From the NCBI RefSeq assembly GCF_000819745.1, contig NZ_CDDA01000032.1, positions 1 to 64,000 on the forward strand: 64,000 bases of DNA. The letters run 5' to 3'. Positions 1 to 9,668 of this stretch are shown here, piece by piece. Below the pieces are notes generated by a model. That model made no database searches. It was not told the origin of the DNA and was given only the letters and a program-made list of their open reading frames with translations. The DNA is from Aeromonas bestiarum. Lineage in GTDB: Bacteria > Pseudomonadota > Gammaproteobacteria > Enterobacterales > Aeromonadaceae. Numbering within the stretch: position 1 is the first letter of the stretch; each line of letters begins with the position of its first letter. The translations under genes were made by a program, and so were the position numbers.

Positions 1-254
1 GACATAGCCTTTTTTATTGCTACCGCAACGAGGCCATTCCATGGCAGTGCTGAGCATCCCTTGCAGCCCGGCAGGCATGAGTGTTATCAACGCAAATCCT
101 CATACCCCTTTCCCGCCAACCGGGTTTCACCATGCTTAACTGCCGACATCAATCCTTTGCCCGCGGCCATCCGCCCGCAGCCGCAGGCCCAGCGTGAAGA
201 CGTGAAGATCAGGATTCATTCGCTGGGTATCCACCTCCCCTGGCGCCCTGTAAA
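1..254. other. Left edge, no gene recognised
   Basis: No open reading frame here has convincing coding character, and no RNA gene was recognised. The stretch may be the far end of an intergenic region whose neighbour lies outside the window. The only clear element before the first gene is the hairpin at 255-288. Confidence 0.5.
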
Positions 255-288
255 ACAACAAAACCCGGCAAGCGCCGGGTTTTGTTGT
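255..288. terminator. Bidirectional intrinsic terminator
   Basis: A perfect 15-bp inverted repeat with a four-base AAGC loop. The GC core CCCGGC/GCCGGG is flanked by A-rich and T-rich arms, so either strand yields a hairpin with a T-rich 3' arm. It lies just past the 3' end of the minus-strand chemotaxis receptor gene and should end that transcript. Confidence 0.85.
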
Positions 289-340
289 GTGTCCAGCGGA
301 CATGGCCGGCTCAGCCTAGACCAAGCCGGCATTGCCCTCA

Positions 341-1972
341 TCAGGCCAGGCGGAAACGACCTATGGTCTGCTTCAGACCGGCGGCCAGCTGGCTCAGCTC
401 CAGACAGGCACGGGCGGTGTGATCGGCACCGATGGCAACCTCGTTGGAGGATTCATTGATCCGCTCCACGTTGCGACCCAGCTCATCGGAGACAGCATCC
501 TGCTCGCCACAGGCACTGGCAATCTGAATGGCCATGTCGGCAATCTGGGCGACCGCCTCTTCGATCTGCTGGATGCCGTTGCTGGTCTGCTCGCTCTGCA
601 CCACGCACTGGCGGATCATGTCACAGCTTTGACCTGTCACCTCTTTCGCCTGGTTGGCGCGCGCCTGCAGGGTTTCTATGATGGCCACTATCTCGCCGGT
701 GGATGCCTGGGTACGACCCGCCAGGGTACGCACCTCATCGGCCACCACGGCAAAGCCACGCCCCTGCTCGCCGGCACGGGCCGCCTCGATGGCGGCGTTG
801 AGCGCCAGCAGGTTGGTCTGATCGGCGATGCCACGGATCACGTCCACCACCACGTTGATCTGGGCAGATTCACGCTCCAGCTCGGCGACCAGGGTCCCCG
901 CCTGCTCAATCTCCTCGGCGACCCGGGTAATGGCCACCAGCGAGCTCTGCACATCCTGATTGCCGCGACGGGCCAGGGCGTTGGCGGAGCTGGCGGACTC
1001 GGAGGCGGTCTCAGTGTTGCCGGCCACGTCGGCCACGGTGGCCTTCATCTGGGTCATAGCAGTTGCCACCAGGGAGATCTCCTGCTGCTGGCTCTGGATC
1101 CCTTGCGCCGACTGCTCGGAAACGGCGCTCACCTCTTCGATGGCGGCGCCAAGCTGGGTCACCGCGGCTACCACCTCTTCGATCAAGCCACGCAGGTTGT
1201 CCTGCATCTTGAGAGATGCCTTGGCCAGCATGCCAAGCTCATCGCGACCTATGTGCTGGCGATCCAGCTGATGGGTCAGATCACCGGCGGCGATGGCGTT
1301 GGCCTGCGCCACCACGGCTTGCAGTGGCAGGCAGATCTGGCGAGTCAGGAACCAGGTCATGGCCATCATGAACAGCAGCAGGCTGCCTATGCTCACCATG
1401 GCAAAGCTGGTCACCATGTTGACGCTGTCGAGCAGGCTGCCCCGATTCTCCTTCACGAAGCCGAGGTTCACCTCCACCAGGCTGTTGACCGACTGCTCCA
1501 GCGCACCATAGGCGGCGTTGGACTGGAACAGCTGCGCCTTGGCCTGGGCCAGCTGGCCTTGTACCAGCAGCTGATCCACCGCATTGACCGAGTTCAGGTA
1601 CTGCTGCCAGTCCTGCTTGGCACGGTTGAACACCTGGCGCTCATGATCGGCACCAACCGTTGACTCGTAAGCACGAAAGGCACGCTCGACCTTCTGGACA
1701 TTGTCCTGAATGCGGCCACGGCGGGCCTGCAGATCGGCGGCATCATCCACCATCAGCAGGGCGAACTGGGCCCGACGCACGTAGGAGACATCGTAGAGCA
1801 GCGTTTCCACCGAGAGCACGCTCGGCAGGGTGGAATCGGTAAAGTTCAGCACGCGGTCGCGCACGCCGCGCAGCTCGCTGGAGAGAAAAATACCGAATAT
1901 CACGTTGACGGCGGCAATGACCGCAAAGACCACGGCAATCTTCTTGCCGATAGACAGATTTTTATAAAACAT
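341..1972 (-). CDS. Methyl-accepting chemotaxis protein
   Basis: A 543-residue transmembrane chemoreceptor that would pass ligand information to CheA/CheW and the flagellar motor. It has a membrane segment at about residues 10-30, a periplasmic helical-bundle sensor (about 31-190), a second membrane segment (about 190-210), a HAMP linker, then a long cytoplasmic coiled coil. The highly conserved hairpin tip is visible at about residues 383-400 ([18 protein letters not shown]). The C terminus has no NWETF-like pentapeptide, so direct CheR/CheB tethering is not expected. It is monocistronic, with the terminator at 255-288 behind it. The ligand cannot be predicted; a four-helix-bundle (4HB) sensor is the likeliest class. 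Confidence 0.93.
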   Translation of the reverse strand: MFYKNLSIGKKIAVVFAVIAAVNVIFGIFLSSELRGVRDRVLNFTDSTLPSVLSVETLLYDVSYVRRAQFALLMVDDAADLQARRGRIQDNVQKVERAFRAYESTVGADHERQVFNRAKQDWQQYLNSVNAVDQLLVQGQLAQAKAQLFQSNAAYGALEQSVNSLVEVNLGFVKENRGSLLDSVNMVTSFAMVSIGSLLLFMMAMTWFLTRQICLPLQAVVAQANAIAAGDLTHQLDRQHIGRDELGMLAKASLKMQDNLRGLIEEVVAAVTQLGAAIEEVSAVSEQSAQGIQSQQQEISLVATAMTQMKATVADVAGNTETASESASSANALARRGNQDVQSSLVAITRVAEEIEQAGTLVAELERESAQINVVVDVIRGIADQTNLLALNAAIEAARAGEQGRGFAVVADEVRTLAGRTQASTGEIVAIIETLQARANQAKEVTGQSCDMIRQCVVQSEQTSNGIQQIEEAVAQIADMAIQIASACGEQDAVSDELGRNVERINESSNEVAIGADHTARACLELSQLAAGLKQTIGRFRLA

Positions 1973-2342
1973 GGTGGCTGGTGATCCTCAACTGCTGACA
2001 AGCAGGTGCACTGTGGCGATCACATCCGTATGAGCTGATACCCGGACATTCCTGACGGGAGATGGGACGTTGCGAAAAACCAAGGGAAGGGCTGGTTTCG
2101 CGAGGGCGGCACTTTACCACAGATCTGCCTACTCCTTCACCGGATTTCGCGGTGTGAAAGCAAGTTGTTTTTCCGAACAACCTGACTTGCATCACAAACT
2201 TTTTATAGCGACCAAAACATATCAAATAGTTAGCCGATGAAGGCAATCGATCAGCGTGCATGGACAAAGCAGGCCCGCCTCGGTGTAATGCAAGACCATG
2301 GTGATGAGCCATCCTCATCCGCTGTCAATCGAGGTCATGTTT
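1973..2342. other. Divergent intergenic region, receptor/ZIP transporter
   Basis: A 370-bp region between two divergently transcribed genes that must hold both promoters. Two imperfect inverted repeats are visible: 2072-2100 (GCGAAA and CCA arms facing TGG and TTTCGC) and 2160-2190 (GCAAG and GTTGTT arms facing AACAAC and CTTGC). No match good enough to name a regulator or sigma-28 site was seen. Confidence 0.4.
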
Positions 2343-3275
2343 ATGGATAACGCGTCGGCGCTGCCGGTTTCCTCCTGGTCAATTCAGCTGCGCCAGCAGA
2401 TGCAGGCTCGCCCGCTGACCGCGATCGGCCTGCTCATCGCCCTGGCAGCCGTGTTGTTGCTGCTGTTGCAGAGCCTCATCATGCTGGCGGCTGGCGACAT
2501 CAGTCCGGGAGCCCGTTATGGCCTCATCGGTGGACTGGCCGGTTTTGCCGCCACCGCCCTCGGGGCCCTGCCGGCCCTCTTCTTGCGCGCCGTGCCGCAA
2601 CGGGTGGAAGACAGCATGCTGGGCTTTGCCGCCGGCATGATGCTGGCCGCCAGTGCCTTCTCCCTGCTGCTGCCGGGACTCGAGGCGGCGGAAGGGATCA
2701 CCGGGGATGGCTTCCTCGCCGCCGCCGTGGTGGTAGCCGGTATGACGCTGGGGGTACTGTTGATGCTGGGACTGGATCAGTTCACCCCCCATGAACATGA
2801 CAAGACGGGCCCCTGCGGCCCGGGCCATGAGAGTTGCTCCCGGGTCTGGTTGTTCGTGTTTGCCATCGCCCTGCACAACCTGCCGGAGGGCATGGCCATC
2901 GGGGTCAGCTTCTCCCAGGGAGACATGTCGGTGGGGCTGCCACTCACCACCGCCATCGCACTGCAGGACATTCCGGAAGGGCTGGCGGTGGCGCTCGCCA
3001 TGTGCGCCGCCGGTTTTCATCCGGGCAAAGCCGTACTGGTCGCCATCGGCAGCGGTCTGCTGGAACCGCTCGGCGCCCTGCTCGGGGTGGGCCTCTCCAG
3101 CGGCATGGCCATCGCCTATCCCATAGGGCTGGGGCTGGCCGCCGGCGCCATGCTGTTTGTGGTCTCCCACGAGGTGATCCCCGAGACTCATCGCAATGGT
3201 CACCAGACCCACGCCACCCTGGGGCTGATGGCCGGCTTTGCCCTCATGATGACGCTCGACACCGCATTGGGTTGA
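2343..3275 (+). CDS. ZIP family divalent metal transporter
   Basis: A 310-residue polytopic inner-membrane protein of the ZIP family (GufA/ZupT-like branch), expected to import zinc or other divalent metals. The family signatures HNLPEG (about residue 177) and QDIPEG (about residue 207) lie in the two core helices that form the binuclear metal site. A variable loop with His, Asp and Glu residues (HEHD) precedes them. The start at 2343 is chosen because GAGG at 2331-2334 lies eight bases upstream; an in-frame ATG at 2298 would add 15 residues but lacks a good ribosome-binding site. Metal specificity cannot be read from sequence alone. Confidence 0.88.
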   Translation: MDNASALPVSSWSIQLRQQMQARPLTAIGLLIALAAVLLLLLQSLIMLAAGDISPGARYGLIGGLAGFAATALGALPALFLRAVPQRVEDSMLGFAAGMMLAASAFSLLLPGLEAAEGITGDGFLAAAVVVAGMTLGVLLMLGLDQFTPHEHDKTGPCGPGHESCSRVWLFVFAIALHNLPEGMAIGVSFSQGDMSVGLPLTTAIALQDIPEGLAVALAMCAAGFHPGKAVLVAIGSGLLEPLGALLGVGLSSGMAIAYPIGLGLAAGAMLFVVSHEVIPETHRNGHQTHATLGLMAGFALMMTLDTALG

Positions 3276-3372
3276 TAAGATGCTGATAAATAGTCCAATG
3301 TCTCATTCGTTGACGATACTGACATAGCTGGCATCGGGATCTCCCCGAGCCTTCATCGAGGGCCTGCGTGAG

Positions 3373-4131
3373 ATGAGATCCTGGGTGGCCTCACTGCTTT
3401 TCCTGCTTGCCCCTGCGCTCTGGGCAGCCAGTGCCATAGAGGTCTATCACACGGCGGCGCAGCCGGAGTCGGCCCCAAAATACATTGAAAACCCGGATGG
3501 ACACGTTGGCGGGATCTGCGTCGACCTGTTTCGACTCATGGAGCAGCGAGAACCCGCCCTGCGCATCCAGGGCGATCAGATCTTCCTGCCGCTGAAACGG
3601 CTGGAGAAGAGCGTGCTGCACGGCCAGCTCGATTTTATCTGCGGCGTCGGTGACAACCCGGCCCGCCGCAATCACTTCATCTATCTGCAACCGCCCATCT
3701 TCACGGTGCGCTACCACCTGGCGGTGCGCAGCGACGACCCCATCCATATTCGTCACTGGGACGATGTCAGGGCCCTCGGCAAGGAGGGCATCATCCTCAT
3801 CAACCATGGCAGCGGAGCCATAGAGCGGCTGCAAGCCATCGGCGGGCTCCTCATCGACAGCGGCGGGATCAACAGCACGGCCAACTACGACAAGCTGCGG
3901 ATGAAACGGGGGCGCTTCATCTATTACCGCTCACCCGGCTTCGAATTCGATATTCGCCAGCACAGGCTCACCGGCCAGGTGCGCATACTCCCCACCGTCA
4001 TGGAGGAGACCCCTTTCTACATACTGTTTCATCAACACACCTCGCCCGCGCGGCTGGCCCTGTTTGCCAGCACGCTGCAGCAACTGGCCGACAGCGGCGC
4101 GCTGACCAGGCTGGTGGAACGATACCGCTGA
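3373..4131 (+). CDS. Periplasmic solute-binding-like protein (SBP_bac_3 type)
   Basis: A 252-residue protein with a clear signal peptide (hydrophobic core LLFLLAPALWA, then AASA). It resembles the periplasmic bacterial solute-binding family 3 domain, with a GGICVDLFRLMEQ segment like the usual specificity lobe. No ABC permease or ATPase is adjacent, so it may be an orphan binding protein or a sensor partner rather than part of a transporter. Two cysteines in the first lobe (ICVD, ICGV) could form a disulfide. The ligand is unknown. Confidence 0.7.
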   Translation: MRSWVASLLFLLAPALWAASAIEVYHTAAQPESAPKYIENPDGHVGGICVDLFRLMEQREPALRIQGDQIFLPLKRLEKSVLHGQLDFICGVGDNPARRNHFIYLQPPIFTVRYHLAVRSDDPIHIRHWDDVRALGKEGIILINHGSGAIERLQAIGGLLIDSGGINSTANYDKLRMKRGRFIYYRSPGFEFDIRQHRLTGQVRILPTVMEETPFYILFHQHTSPARLALFASTLQQLADSGALTRLVERYR

Positions 4132-4270
4132 GCGGGGACACATCACTTCCGCCGCTTTCCCCTTTCTCTTCCTCCTGGCGACCCTCTCGGAATGCTCGGC
4201 GCCATCGCCAACTTTTGTTATGATCCACAACAACTTATTCGGCCACGCGGCCATCGAGACGAGGTGAGTG

Positions 4271-4963
4271 ATGAAAGTAGGTATTATCGGCGCCATGGAA
4301 CAGGAAGTGGCCCTGCTGCGCAGCCAGATGAGCGAGCCAACCACCCTGCAACTGGGCGGTTGCGAGTTCTATCAGGGGATGCTGGCGGGCAAAGAGGTGA
4401 TCCTGACTCGCTCCGGCATCGGTAAGGTCGCCGCCAGCGTAGCCACCAGCCTGCTGCTGGAAAAATTTGCCCCGGATTGTGTTATCAACACAGGCTCCGC
4501 CGGCGGCTTCGCCCAGGATCTGCATATAGGTGACGTGGTCATCGCCAGCGAAATGCGCTTCCACGACGTGGATGTGACCGCCTTCGGCTACGAGATGGGC
4601 CAGATGGCGCAACAACCCGCCGCCTTCCCGTGCGACGAGAAGCTGATCGCGGTGGCCCAGGACTGTATCGCCGAGCAAGGCAAGCATCAGACCAAAGTTG
4701 GCCTCATCTGCACCGGCGATCAGTTTATGTGCAAGCCCGAGGCGATTGCGAAAGCCCGTGCCGATTTCCCGCAGATGCTGGCAGTCGAGATGGAAGGGGC
4801 CGCCATCGGCCAGGTGTGCCACATGTTCAAGGTCCCCTATCTGGTGGTGCGCGCCATGTCGGACATCGCCGGCAAGGAACAGGTTGAATCCTTCGACGCC
4901 TTCATCGAGGTGGCAGGCCAGCATTCGGCCGAGATGATCATCAAGATGCTCGGCAAACTGTGA
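4271..4963 (+). CDS. mtnN: 5'-methylthioadenosine/S-adenosylhomocysteine nucleosidase
   Basis: A 230-residue Pfs/MtnN enzyme that cleaves adenine from methylthioadenosine, S-adenosylhomocysteine and 5'-deoxyadenosine, feeding methyl recycling and LuxS/AI-2 synthesis. Visible family residues are the acid/base Glu near the N terminus (GAMEQE), the VEMEGAA ribose-binding motif and the catalytic Asp in MSDIAG. The start is the ATG at 4271, which follows a GAGGTGAG ribosome-binding site; a GTG lies one codon upstream. It overlaps cbiB by four bases, so mtnN, cbiB and btuF form one operon. Length matches the family. Confidence 0.97.
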   Translation: MKVGIIGAMEQEVALLRSQMSEPTTLQLGGCEFYQGMLAGKEVILTRSGIGKVAASVATSLLLEKFAPDCVINTGSAGGFAQDLHIGDVVIASEMRFHDVDVTAFGYEMGQMAQQPAAFPCDEKLIAVAQDCIAEQGKHQTKVGLICTGDQFMCKPEAIAKARADFPQMLAVEMEGAAIGQVCHMFKVPYLVVRAMSDIAGKEQVESFDAFIEVAGQHSAEMIIKMLGKL

Positions 4964-5910
4964 TCGACCTCACCACGCTGGAACAGATGGCCGCCACTCC
5001 GGCGGCCATTTTGCTCGGGGCCGCGCTGCTGGAAGCCATACTGCCCTGGCCTGCCCAGTTCAGGCTCTCCGCCCTGGTGCCCCTGCTGACCCGCCTCGGC
5101 CACAAGGTACACAGGCCAGATGGCGCGCCCAGGCAGCAATTCCAGGCCGGTCTGCTCGCCTTGCTGGTCGTCTGGCTGCCGTGCGCTGCCGGACTCTGGG
5201 CGGTGCGCAACCTTTCCCTCTCGGAGCCGTTGTTTGATCTGCTGTTTCTGCTGCTGATGATAGAGTCGCGCCCGCTGCGAGAGCTGGCCAAGGCCACCCG
5301 TTCGCTGGCAAGTCAGGAGACGCTGGTGGTTGCCCGGCTGCAGGCCGCCCCCTGGCTCAGGCGCGATACCGGCAAACTCTCCGTGATGGGGGTCGCCAAG
5401 GCGGTCAGCGAAACCTGCGCGCTGCGACTGACAGGACAATGGGCCGGTCCCTTGCTCGGGTTTGCACTGGCGGGCGTTCAGGGTGCCCTGCTGTGGCGAC
5501 TCGCTCAGTTGATGAATCAGGGCTGGAGCCCCAAGCAAGCGGCATTCAGCCACTTTGGCCGCGCCGCTGCCGTGCTTTACCAGGGACTCTGTACCCCCGC
5601 CATCCTGCTGCTGGCATTGCCCCTGTGCTTGACCCAGCTGCGCCAACTGGGGGCTCGCCTGCGCACGGCCATACGGTGGCCCTACCCTGCCATGGGCGCC
5701 TTGCTGATGCTGCTTTCCCACTCGCTGGGGATCCGGCTGGGCGGCCCACGCTATTACCAGGACACCCTGTTTCGCTTCCCTGTGTTCGATGCGGTGAGCG
5801 ACCCTGATGCCAGCAGTGCACTGCGCTTGCTCAACCGGTTGCAACAAATTGGCTGGGGCTGGCTGGCACTGGCCGTCCTCTTCACCGCGCTGGAGCAACT
5901 GCATGGCTAG
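4960..5910 (+). CDS. cbiB: CbiB/CobD-type cobalamin biosynthesis protein
   Basis: A 316-residue multispanning membrane protein resembling CbiB (adenosylcobinamide-phosphate synthase), which attaches the aminopropanol arm during cobalamin synthesis or salvage. It reads [14 protein letters not shown] near the N terminus and ends in several hydrophobic helices. It starts with GTG inside the mtnN stop region and overlaps btuF by eight bases, so translation is probably coupled. Its place between mtnN and a B12-binding-protein gene supports a corrinoid role. It is somewhat divergent from classical CbiB, so catalytic activity is inferred. Confidence 0.8.
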   Translation: MIDLTTLEQMAATPAAILLGAALLEAILPWPAQFRLSALVPLLTRLGHKVHRPDGAPRQQFQAGLLALLVVWLPCAAGLWAVRNLSLSEPLFDLLFLLLMIESRPLRELAKATRSLASQETLVVARLQAAPWLRRDTGKLSVMGVAKAVSETCALRLTGQWAGPLLGFALAGVQGALLWRLAQLMNQGWSPKQAAFSHFGRAAAVLYQGLCTPAILLLALPLCLTQLRQLGARLRTAIRWPYPAMGALLMLLSHSLGIRLGGPRYYQDTLFRFPVFDAVSDPDASSALRLLNRLQQIGWGWLALAVLFTALEQLHG

Positions 5911-6718
5911 GCATGTCGCCCTGATCTGCCTGTTCTGCTGGCCACTGACGCTGCTGGCGGCTGCGCCGATGCGCATCGTCAGCCTCACCCCCCATCTGAC
6001 CGAGCTGCTGTTTGCCATCGGTGCCGGCGATCGCATCGTCGCCACCGATGATGCCTCCGACTTTCCACCCGAGGTGACGACACGGCCGCACGTGGCCAAC
6101 TACCGCAGCATCAACCTGGAAGCCCTGCTGGCCCAGAAACCGGATCTGGTGGTGGCCTGGCGCTCGGCCCAATCCCGCATGCTGGCGCCCATAGAGCAGC
6201 TGGGTATTCCGGTGTTCTACTCCGAGCCAACGGATTTCGCCTCCCTGGCCACGGAAATACGCGCACTGGGAACACGGCTGGAGCTGGAGCAAGCGGCCAA
6301 TGCCCAGGCCGATGCCTATCTCGCCAGGTTGGCTGACCTCAAGCAACGCTACGGCCAGCCCAAGCATATCAAGGTGTTTTATCAGCTCTGGGATCCCCCC
6401 CTGACCAGCGTCAGCGGTTCCGCCTGGCCGGCTCAGGCCATCGAACTGTGTGGCGGAGAAAATGTGATGGCGGGAGCCCACACTCCCTACCCCCAGGTCA
6501 GCCTGGAGCAGATCATCAAGGCCAACCCGGCACTGATCCTGGCGGGGAGTCAAGATCCCGACGCCCTGCGTCACTGGCAGCAGTGGCCCATGATCGATGC
6601 AGTCAAGCATCAGCGTCTGCAACTCATCAACTCGGACGAACTGCACCGCTTCACCCCGAGGGCACTCAATGCCGTACAGCGGATGTGTGATGCCATCGCG
6701 CAGTTGCAAACCAAGTAG
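5903..6718 (+). CDS. btuF: Vitamin B12 periplasmic binding protein
   Basis: A 271-residue BtuF-like protein with a signal peptide (LICLFCWPLTLLAAA) followed by the class III binding-protein start MRIVSLTPHLTELLFAIGAG. BtuF captures cobalamin in the periplasm for the BtuCD importer, whose genes are not in the window. Two lobes joined by a long helix are expected; the C-lobe segments QLWDPPLTSV and GGENVMAG fit. The start at 5903 overlaps cbiB; the longer reading from 5807 lacks a signal peptide at its start and is rejected. Last gene of the mtnN-cbiB-btuF operon. Confidence 0.93.
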   Translation: MARHVALICLFCWPLTLLAAAPMRIVSLTPHLTELLFAIGAGDRIVATDDASDFPPEVTTRPHVANYRSINLEALLAQKPDLVVAWRSAQSRMLAPIEQLGIPVFYSEPTDFASLATEIRALGTRLELEQAANAQADAYLARLADLKQRYGQPKHIKVFYQLWDPPLTSVSGSAWPAQAIELCGGENVMAGAHTPYPQVSLEQIIKANPALILAGSQDPDALRHWQQWPMIDAVKHQRLQLINSDELHRFTPRALNAVQRMCDAIAQLQTK

Positions 6719-6756
6719 CAACCAGATCTGGTCATGACATCAGGATATTGAAAACA

Positions 6757-6782
6757 GAGACGCCGGCATCAGCCGGCGTCTC
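6757..6782 (+). terminator. Terminator behind btuF
   Basis: An 11-bp perfect stem (GAGACGCCGGC facing GCCGGCGTCTC) with loop ATCA, lying between the convergent btuF and maf genes. The T-tract is weak (GTTATG), so it may act on both strands with modest efficiency. Confidence 0.65.
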
Positions 6783-6829
6783 GTTATGCCTGAACAGGCA
6801 TCTTTTCAGTAGAAGGCATGATCTGCTTG

Positions 6830-8917
6830 TCAGGTATGTTTGAAGACATTAAGCCCGGCGAAGTAGGTAGAATCCTGCCGCTGGAATGCATCGACATACA
6901 TGACCTTACTCTCATCAAAGAAGTGACCCAGTATTTCTTCAGCCTTTTTCAGCTTTATTTCAAACTCGCCAGCCTCTGCATTCACCAATGCCATCATCAA
7001 GCTGATGATATTGGCATAGAAATAGTTTATCGAACCAATCAGTACACGATAGAGATGGCATTCACGACTCATGAGCAAGTAGAGGAGATAATCATGGTGC
7101 CGTTGCATCAGGGCTAATATGGCATTGTGCTCACACGGCACGACTTGCCAGTCTGCTTGAAGTTTATCTATCAGCTCATCAAAGAGTGATGCATTGAGCG
7201 CAGCATTGAAATCAAAACTGGTCATGTCAAAAGGTTGGAAACAACGCTCCATGACCTCATCCATCAAATGAATCTTATTCAGTTCAGGCCAGGATGGCTG
7301 CAGAGATTCGATACGCTGAGGCTTGGCGCCCTCTATATAGGCGCCATCGCTACTGTTGATGCAGCGCAAATCAGGATAATCATTCAGCACCCGCTCCATA
7401 TTATGGATGGCGAGCCCGAACAAATGGTTGATACGCACCTCGCCACCAAAGTTCCCTGGTGCAGGGAAGGTATCTTTCAAATTCTCGTTGTATTTTGCTT
7501 CTTTCTTTTCGTTATAATACAGGCTCAAACTGGAGTGGTGTTTCCCAGCAGACTTGTAACCATTGTCGATGCCGAACAGATAAACCTGCTTGAAACCCAG
7601 CAAGGCCGCGTAGTTGAGACCTGTATTCCCAACAAACGGGTTGGAAAACTCAATGGAGTCATATTCAAATGCCTGACCAAAAGCACTGATCAGCATGGAG
7701 AACATGGGTTCGTTCGGTTTGAACGTCAATCCCGTCTTGCGGAAGAATTCTTTGCACTCAGGGTGGATGACATCAACACTCAGGAAGACGGTGTCCTTGA
7801 TAAAATCATCGGCATCCAGGATACGCAGAAAATCGGCCGAACTCTTGGTGCGCTCTACCGCCACATAGATATCTGGTTTGACTCCTGCCTTGTGAAGCGC
7901 GCTGACGGCCGTACCACAGGCGATGATAATGGCCTGCTGCTGGTGCTGCTTGATAAAATCTATGCTCTGGTCCAGAGACGGCCCATTACCTACAACAAAT
8001 ACAGGGACCTGGCTAAATGCAGACGTATCACGCTGCCGCTTGAGGAATGGCGTTCCCTCCTGCAGATGATTATGGCTATGGGCAAGCGCATAAATATTAT
8101 CGTCAAAAAATCCCCAACCCGTCTTGAGCAAATAGAACTCGCGCTCTACCTGATCTATCAACGCATGCAATTTTGGTGAATGATAATGACAAAACGAGAA
8201 ATAACTGGCCGACCAGAATGCCCCCTTGCGATGGAGGGCTTCCATCATGTCCGCTACCAGCAATTGTTCATCTACACCGATGAACAGGTGCAGGCTCAGT
8301 GACTCTTGCTCCATATATTCAAGCAAAGTATGCCAGTCGAAGCAGTAGAGGGAAGCATAGAACATGTCGAGATCAGGCTCGAAGGCAAATAGATTCCTTA
8401 TCTTGCACTGCTCATAGAGATAACCCAGCTGGTAACCCAGACCAATGCCAAACATGAGTGACAATGGAATATCTGAATTTAATGTCTTCTTTAATCTAAG
8501 TCCTTCCAACGCGGCCTTGTCTTTAAGCTTGGATATTTCATTGTTGTATTTTATATGGATTTGACCATCGATGTACCACTGGGGAACAAAATCGATGCAT
8601 TGCAGCACACTCTGTTCAATCACTTCGGTTATCTGTGCTTGTGCTTCGACCAGTGGGTCTTCACCATAGAGTGACACTTGTTCATCGAGCCACAAGACGT
8701 TGGGAATGCCATTCTCATTGCAGAAGAAGCGAAATGACCTGACAGGCTGGTAATCTTTGAAAAATTCATGAATGCCAGGCATGTATTTTTCGAAGGCCGC
8801 CATATTGAGTTCATAACGGGCAGGCAGCACATCCAGCATGGCTGCCTCCTGCCTTTTTTGCAGTTCGAGGCGGGACAATTCATTCTCGACCTGAGTAATA
8901 TTTTTATTAAAATCCAT
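6830..8917 (-). CDS. maf1: Motility accessory factor, flagellin glycosyltransferase
   Basis: A 695-residue Maf protein. In Aeromonas, Maf-1 transfers pseudaminic acid to flagellin monomers before export. A central DUF115/MptE-like domain is recognisable from VVGNGPSLDQS (about residues 303-313), the nucleotide-sugar-binding signature of the family. It closes the flagellin operon, seven bases after the 99-codon gene. The start at 8917 is preferred because AGG lies at good spacing; an upstream ATG at 8935 would overlap the preceding gene. Base composition is lower in GC than the flanking housekeeping genes. No pseudaminic acid synthesis genes are in the window. Confidence 0.9.
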   Translation of the reverse strand: MDFNKNITQVENELSRLELQKRQEAAMLDVLPARYELNMAAFEKYMPGIHEFFKDYQPVRSFRFFCNENGIPNVLWLDEQVSLYGEDPLVEAQAQITEVIEQSVLQCIDFVPQWYIDGQIHIKYNNEISKLKDKAALEGLRLKKTLNSDIPLSLMFGIGLGYQLGYLYEQCKIRNLFAFEPDLDMFYASLYCFDWHTLLEYMEQESLSLHLFIGVDEQLLVADMMEALHRKGAFWSASYFSFCHYHSPKLHALIDQVEREFYLLKTGWGFFDDNIYALAHSHNHLQEGTPFLKRQRDTSAFSQVPVFVVGNGPSLDQSIDFIKQHQQQAIIIACGTAVSALHKAGVKPDIYVAVERTKSSADFLRILDADDFIKDTVFLSVDVIHPECKEFFRKTGLTFKPNEPMFSMLISAFGQAFEYDSIEFSNPFVGNTGLNYAALLGFKQVYLFGIDNGYKSAGKHHSSLSLYYNEKKEAKYNENLKDTFPAPGNFGGEVRINHLFGLAIHNMERVLNDYPDLRCINSSDGAYIEGAKPQRIESLQPSWPELNKIHLMDEVMERCFQPFDMTSFDFNAALNASLFDELIDKLQADWQVVPCEHNAILALMQRHHDYLLYLLMSRECHLYRVLIGSINYFYANIISLMMALVNAEAGEFEIKLKKAEEILGHFFDESKVMYVDAFQRQDSTYFAGLNVFKHT

Positions 8918-8924
8918 TATATGC

Positions 8925-9224
8925 CTAACCTGCATTCAGCTTGTAAAGATCAGAGGCTCGACCGGCCTTGGAAAACTGCAGTAACTCTTGTTCCGTCAGA
9001 TGCTTCGCTTTTTCTACCCAGTCGTGGATGGTTTGAAACTGCAGCAATGCTTGTTGCTGTTCCACATTCAATGCAGTGCCAAGTTCAATGTGCTGAAACA
9101 CACCATCAAGCACGCTCAAGTAATGAGCCGTCAGCTTGTCTGCCGCAAGCATGTCGCCCTGCTCCAGCAGGGCCAACAGCTGGTTACCATGCTCAATCAG
9201 CTCGGATAACGGAACATTGCTCAT
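8925..9224 (-). CDS. Small helical protein, candidate FliT-like chaperone
   Basis: A 99-residue, entirely helical-looking, leucine- and glutamine-rich protein with no signal peptide. Its ATG overlaps the fliS stop codon (ATGA), so the two are translationally coupled. In enterobacteria the fliD-fliS-fliT order places the cap-protein chaperone FliT directly behind fliS, and Vibrio polar clusters carry a small flaI gene near fliS. By position and size this is the best FliT/FlaI candidate, but no diagnostic motif was recognised. A dedicated partner of Maf is the main alternative. Confidence 0.6.
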   Translation of the reverse strand: MSNVPLSELIEHGNQLLALLEQGDMLAADKLTAHYLSVLDGVFQHIELGTALNVEQQQALLQFQTIHDWVEKAKHLTEQELLQFSKAGRASDLYKLNAG

Positions 9225-9652
9225 TCCGGCCGACCCACTTTTTGCTGAGCTAGCGCCTTGTCACGCTCTTCAACAGGAATCGCATCCCACCCGCTTTTCA
9301 CGGTCAACATCAGGGCCATCACCTCGTCAACGACGGCGATATCCATGTCGCGGCTGGCATCCATCATCCGTACCTTCATATAGTCATAAAGCGCAAAGAG
9401 ATCTTCTGGCACCTTGCCATAGGAGAGATCCAGCGAGTCCTGCAACCCGTTGATGATGGCCATTGTTTTGGAAATGGATTGGGACTTGCTCTCAAAATCA
9501 CGACGCTCAATCGCACCACGCGCCTGAGCAAGACGTTCGAGACACCCCTGCATCAGCAGCTGGATGACGCGATAAGGGTCTGCGACTGCCAGCTCGGATT
9601 GCAGACTCTGGGTGGTATAGGCTTTGATATTTTTCCGATACATATGAGACAC
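9221..9652 (-). CDS. fliS: Flagellin export chaperone FliS (FlaJ)
   Basis: A 143-residue FliS-family protein that binds the C-terminal helices of newly made flagellin and delivers it to the flagellar export gate. The N-terminal motif YRKNIKAYTTQSLQSELAVA and the following PYRVIQLLMQGCLERLAQA helix are typical of FliS. In Aeromonas the gene is called flaJ. It lies 16 bases after fliD and overlaps the next gene. The start may be 9652 or the ATG three codons later. Confidence 0.93.
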   Translation of the reverse strand: MSHMYRKNIKAYTTQSLQSELAVADPYRVIQLLMQGCLERLAQARGAIERRDFESKSQSISKTMAIINGLQDSLDLSYGKVPEDLFALYDYMKVRMMDASRDMDIAVVDEVMALMLTVKSGWDAIPVEERDKALAQQKVGRPE

Positions 9653-9668
9653 CGATCCTGACTACAAA

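Noticed and set aside
332-1663. Plus-strand frame of 443 codons opposite the chemoreceptor
   Set aside because: The minus strand encodes an unmistakable receptor; the opposite frame is His/Gly/Leu-rich shadow sequence.
2200-2260. Sigma-28-like match (AAAA-N15-GCCGATGA) pointing at the ZIP gene
   Set aside because: The -10 octamer and -35 each miss consensus bases and a metal transporter is not an expected FliA target.
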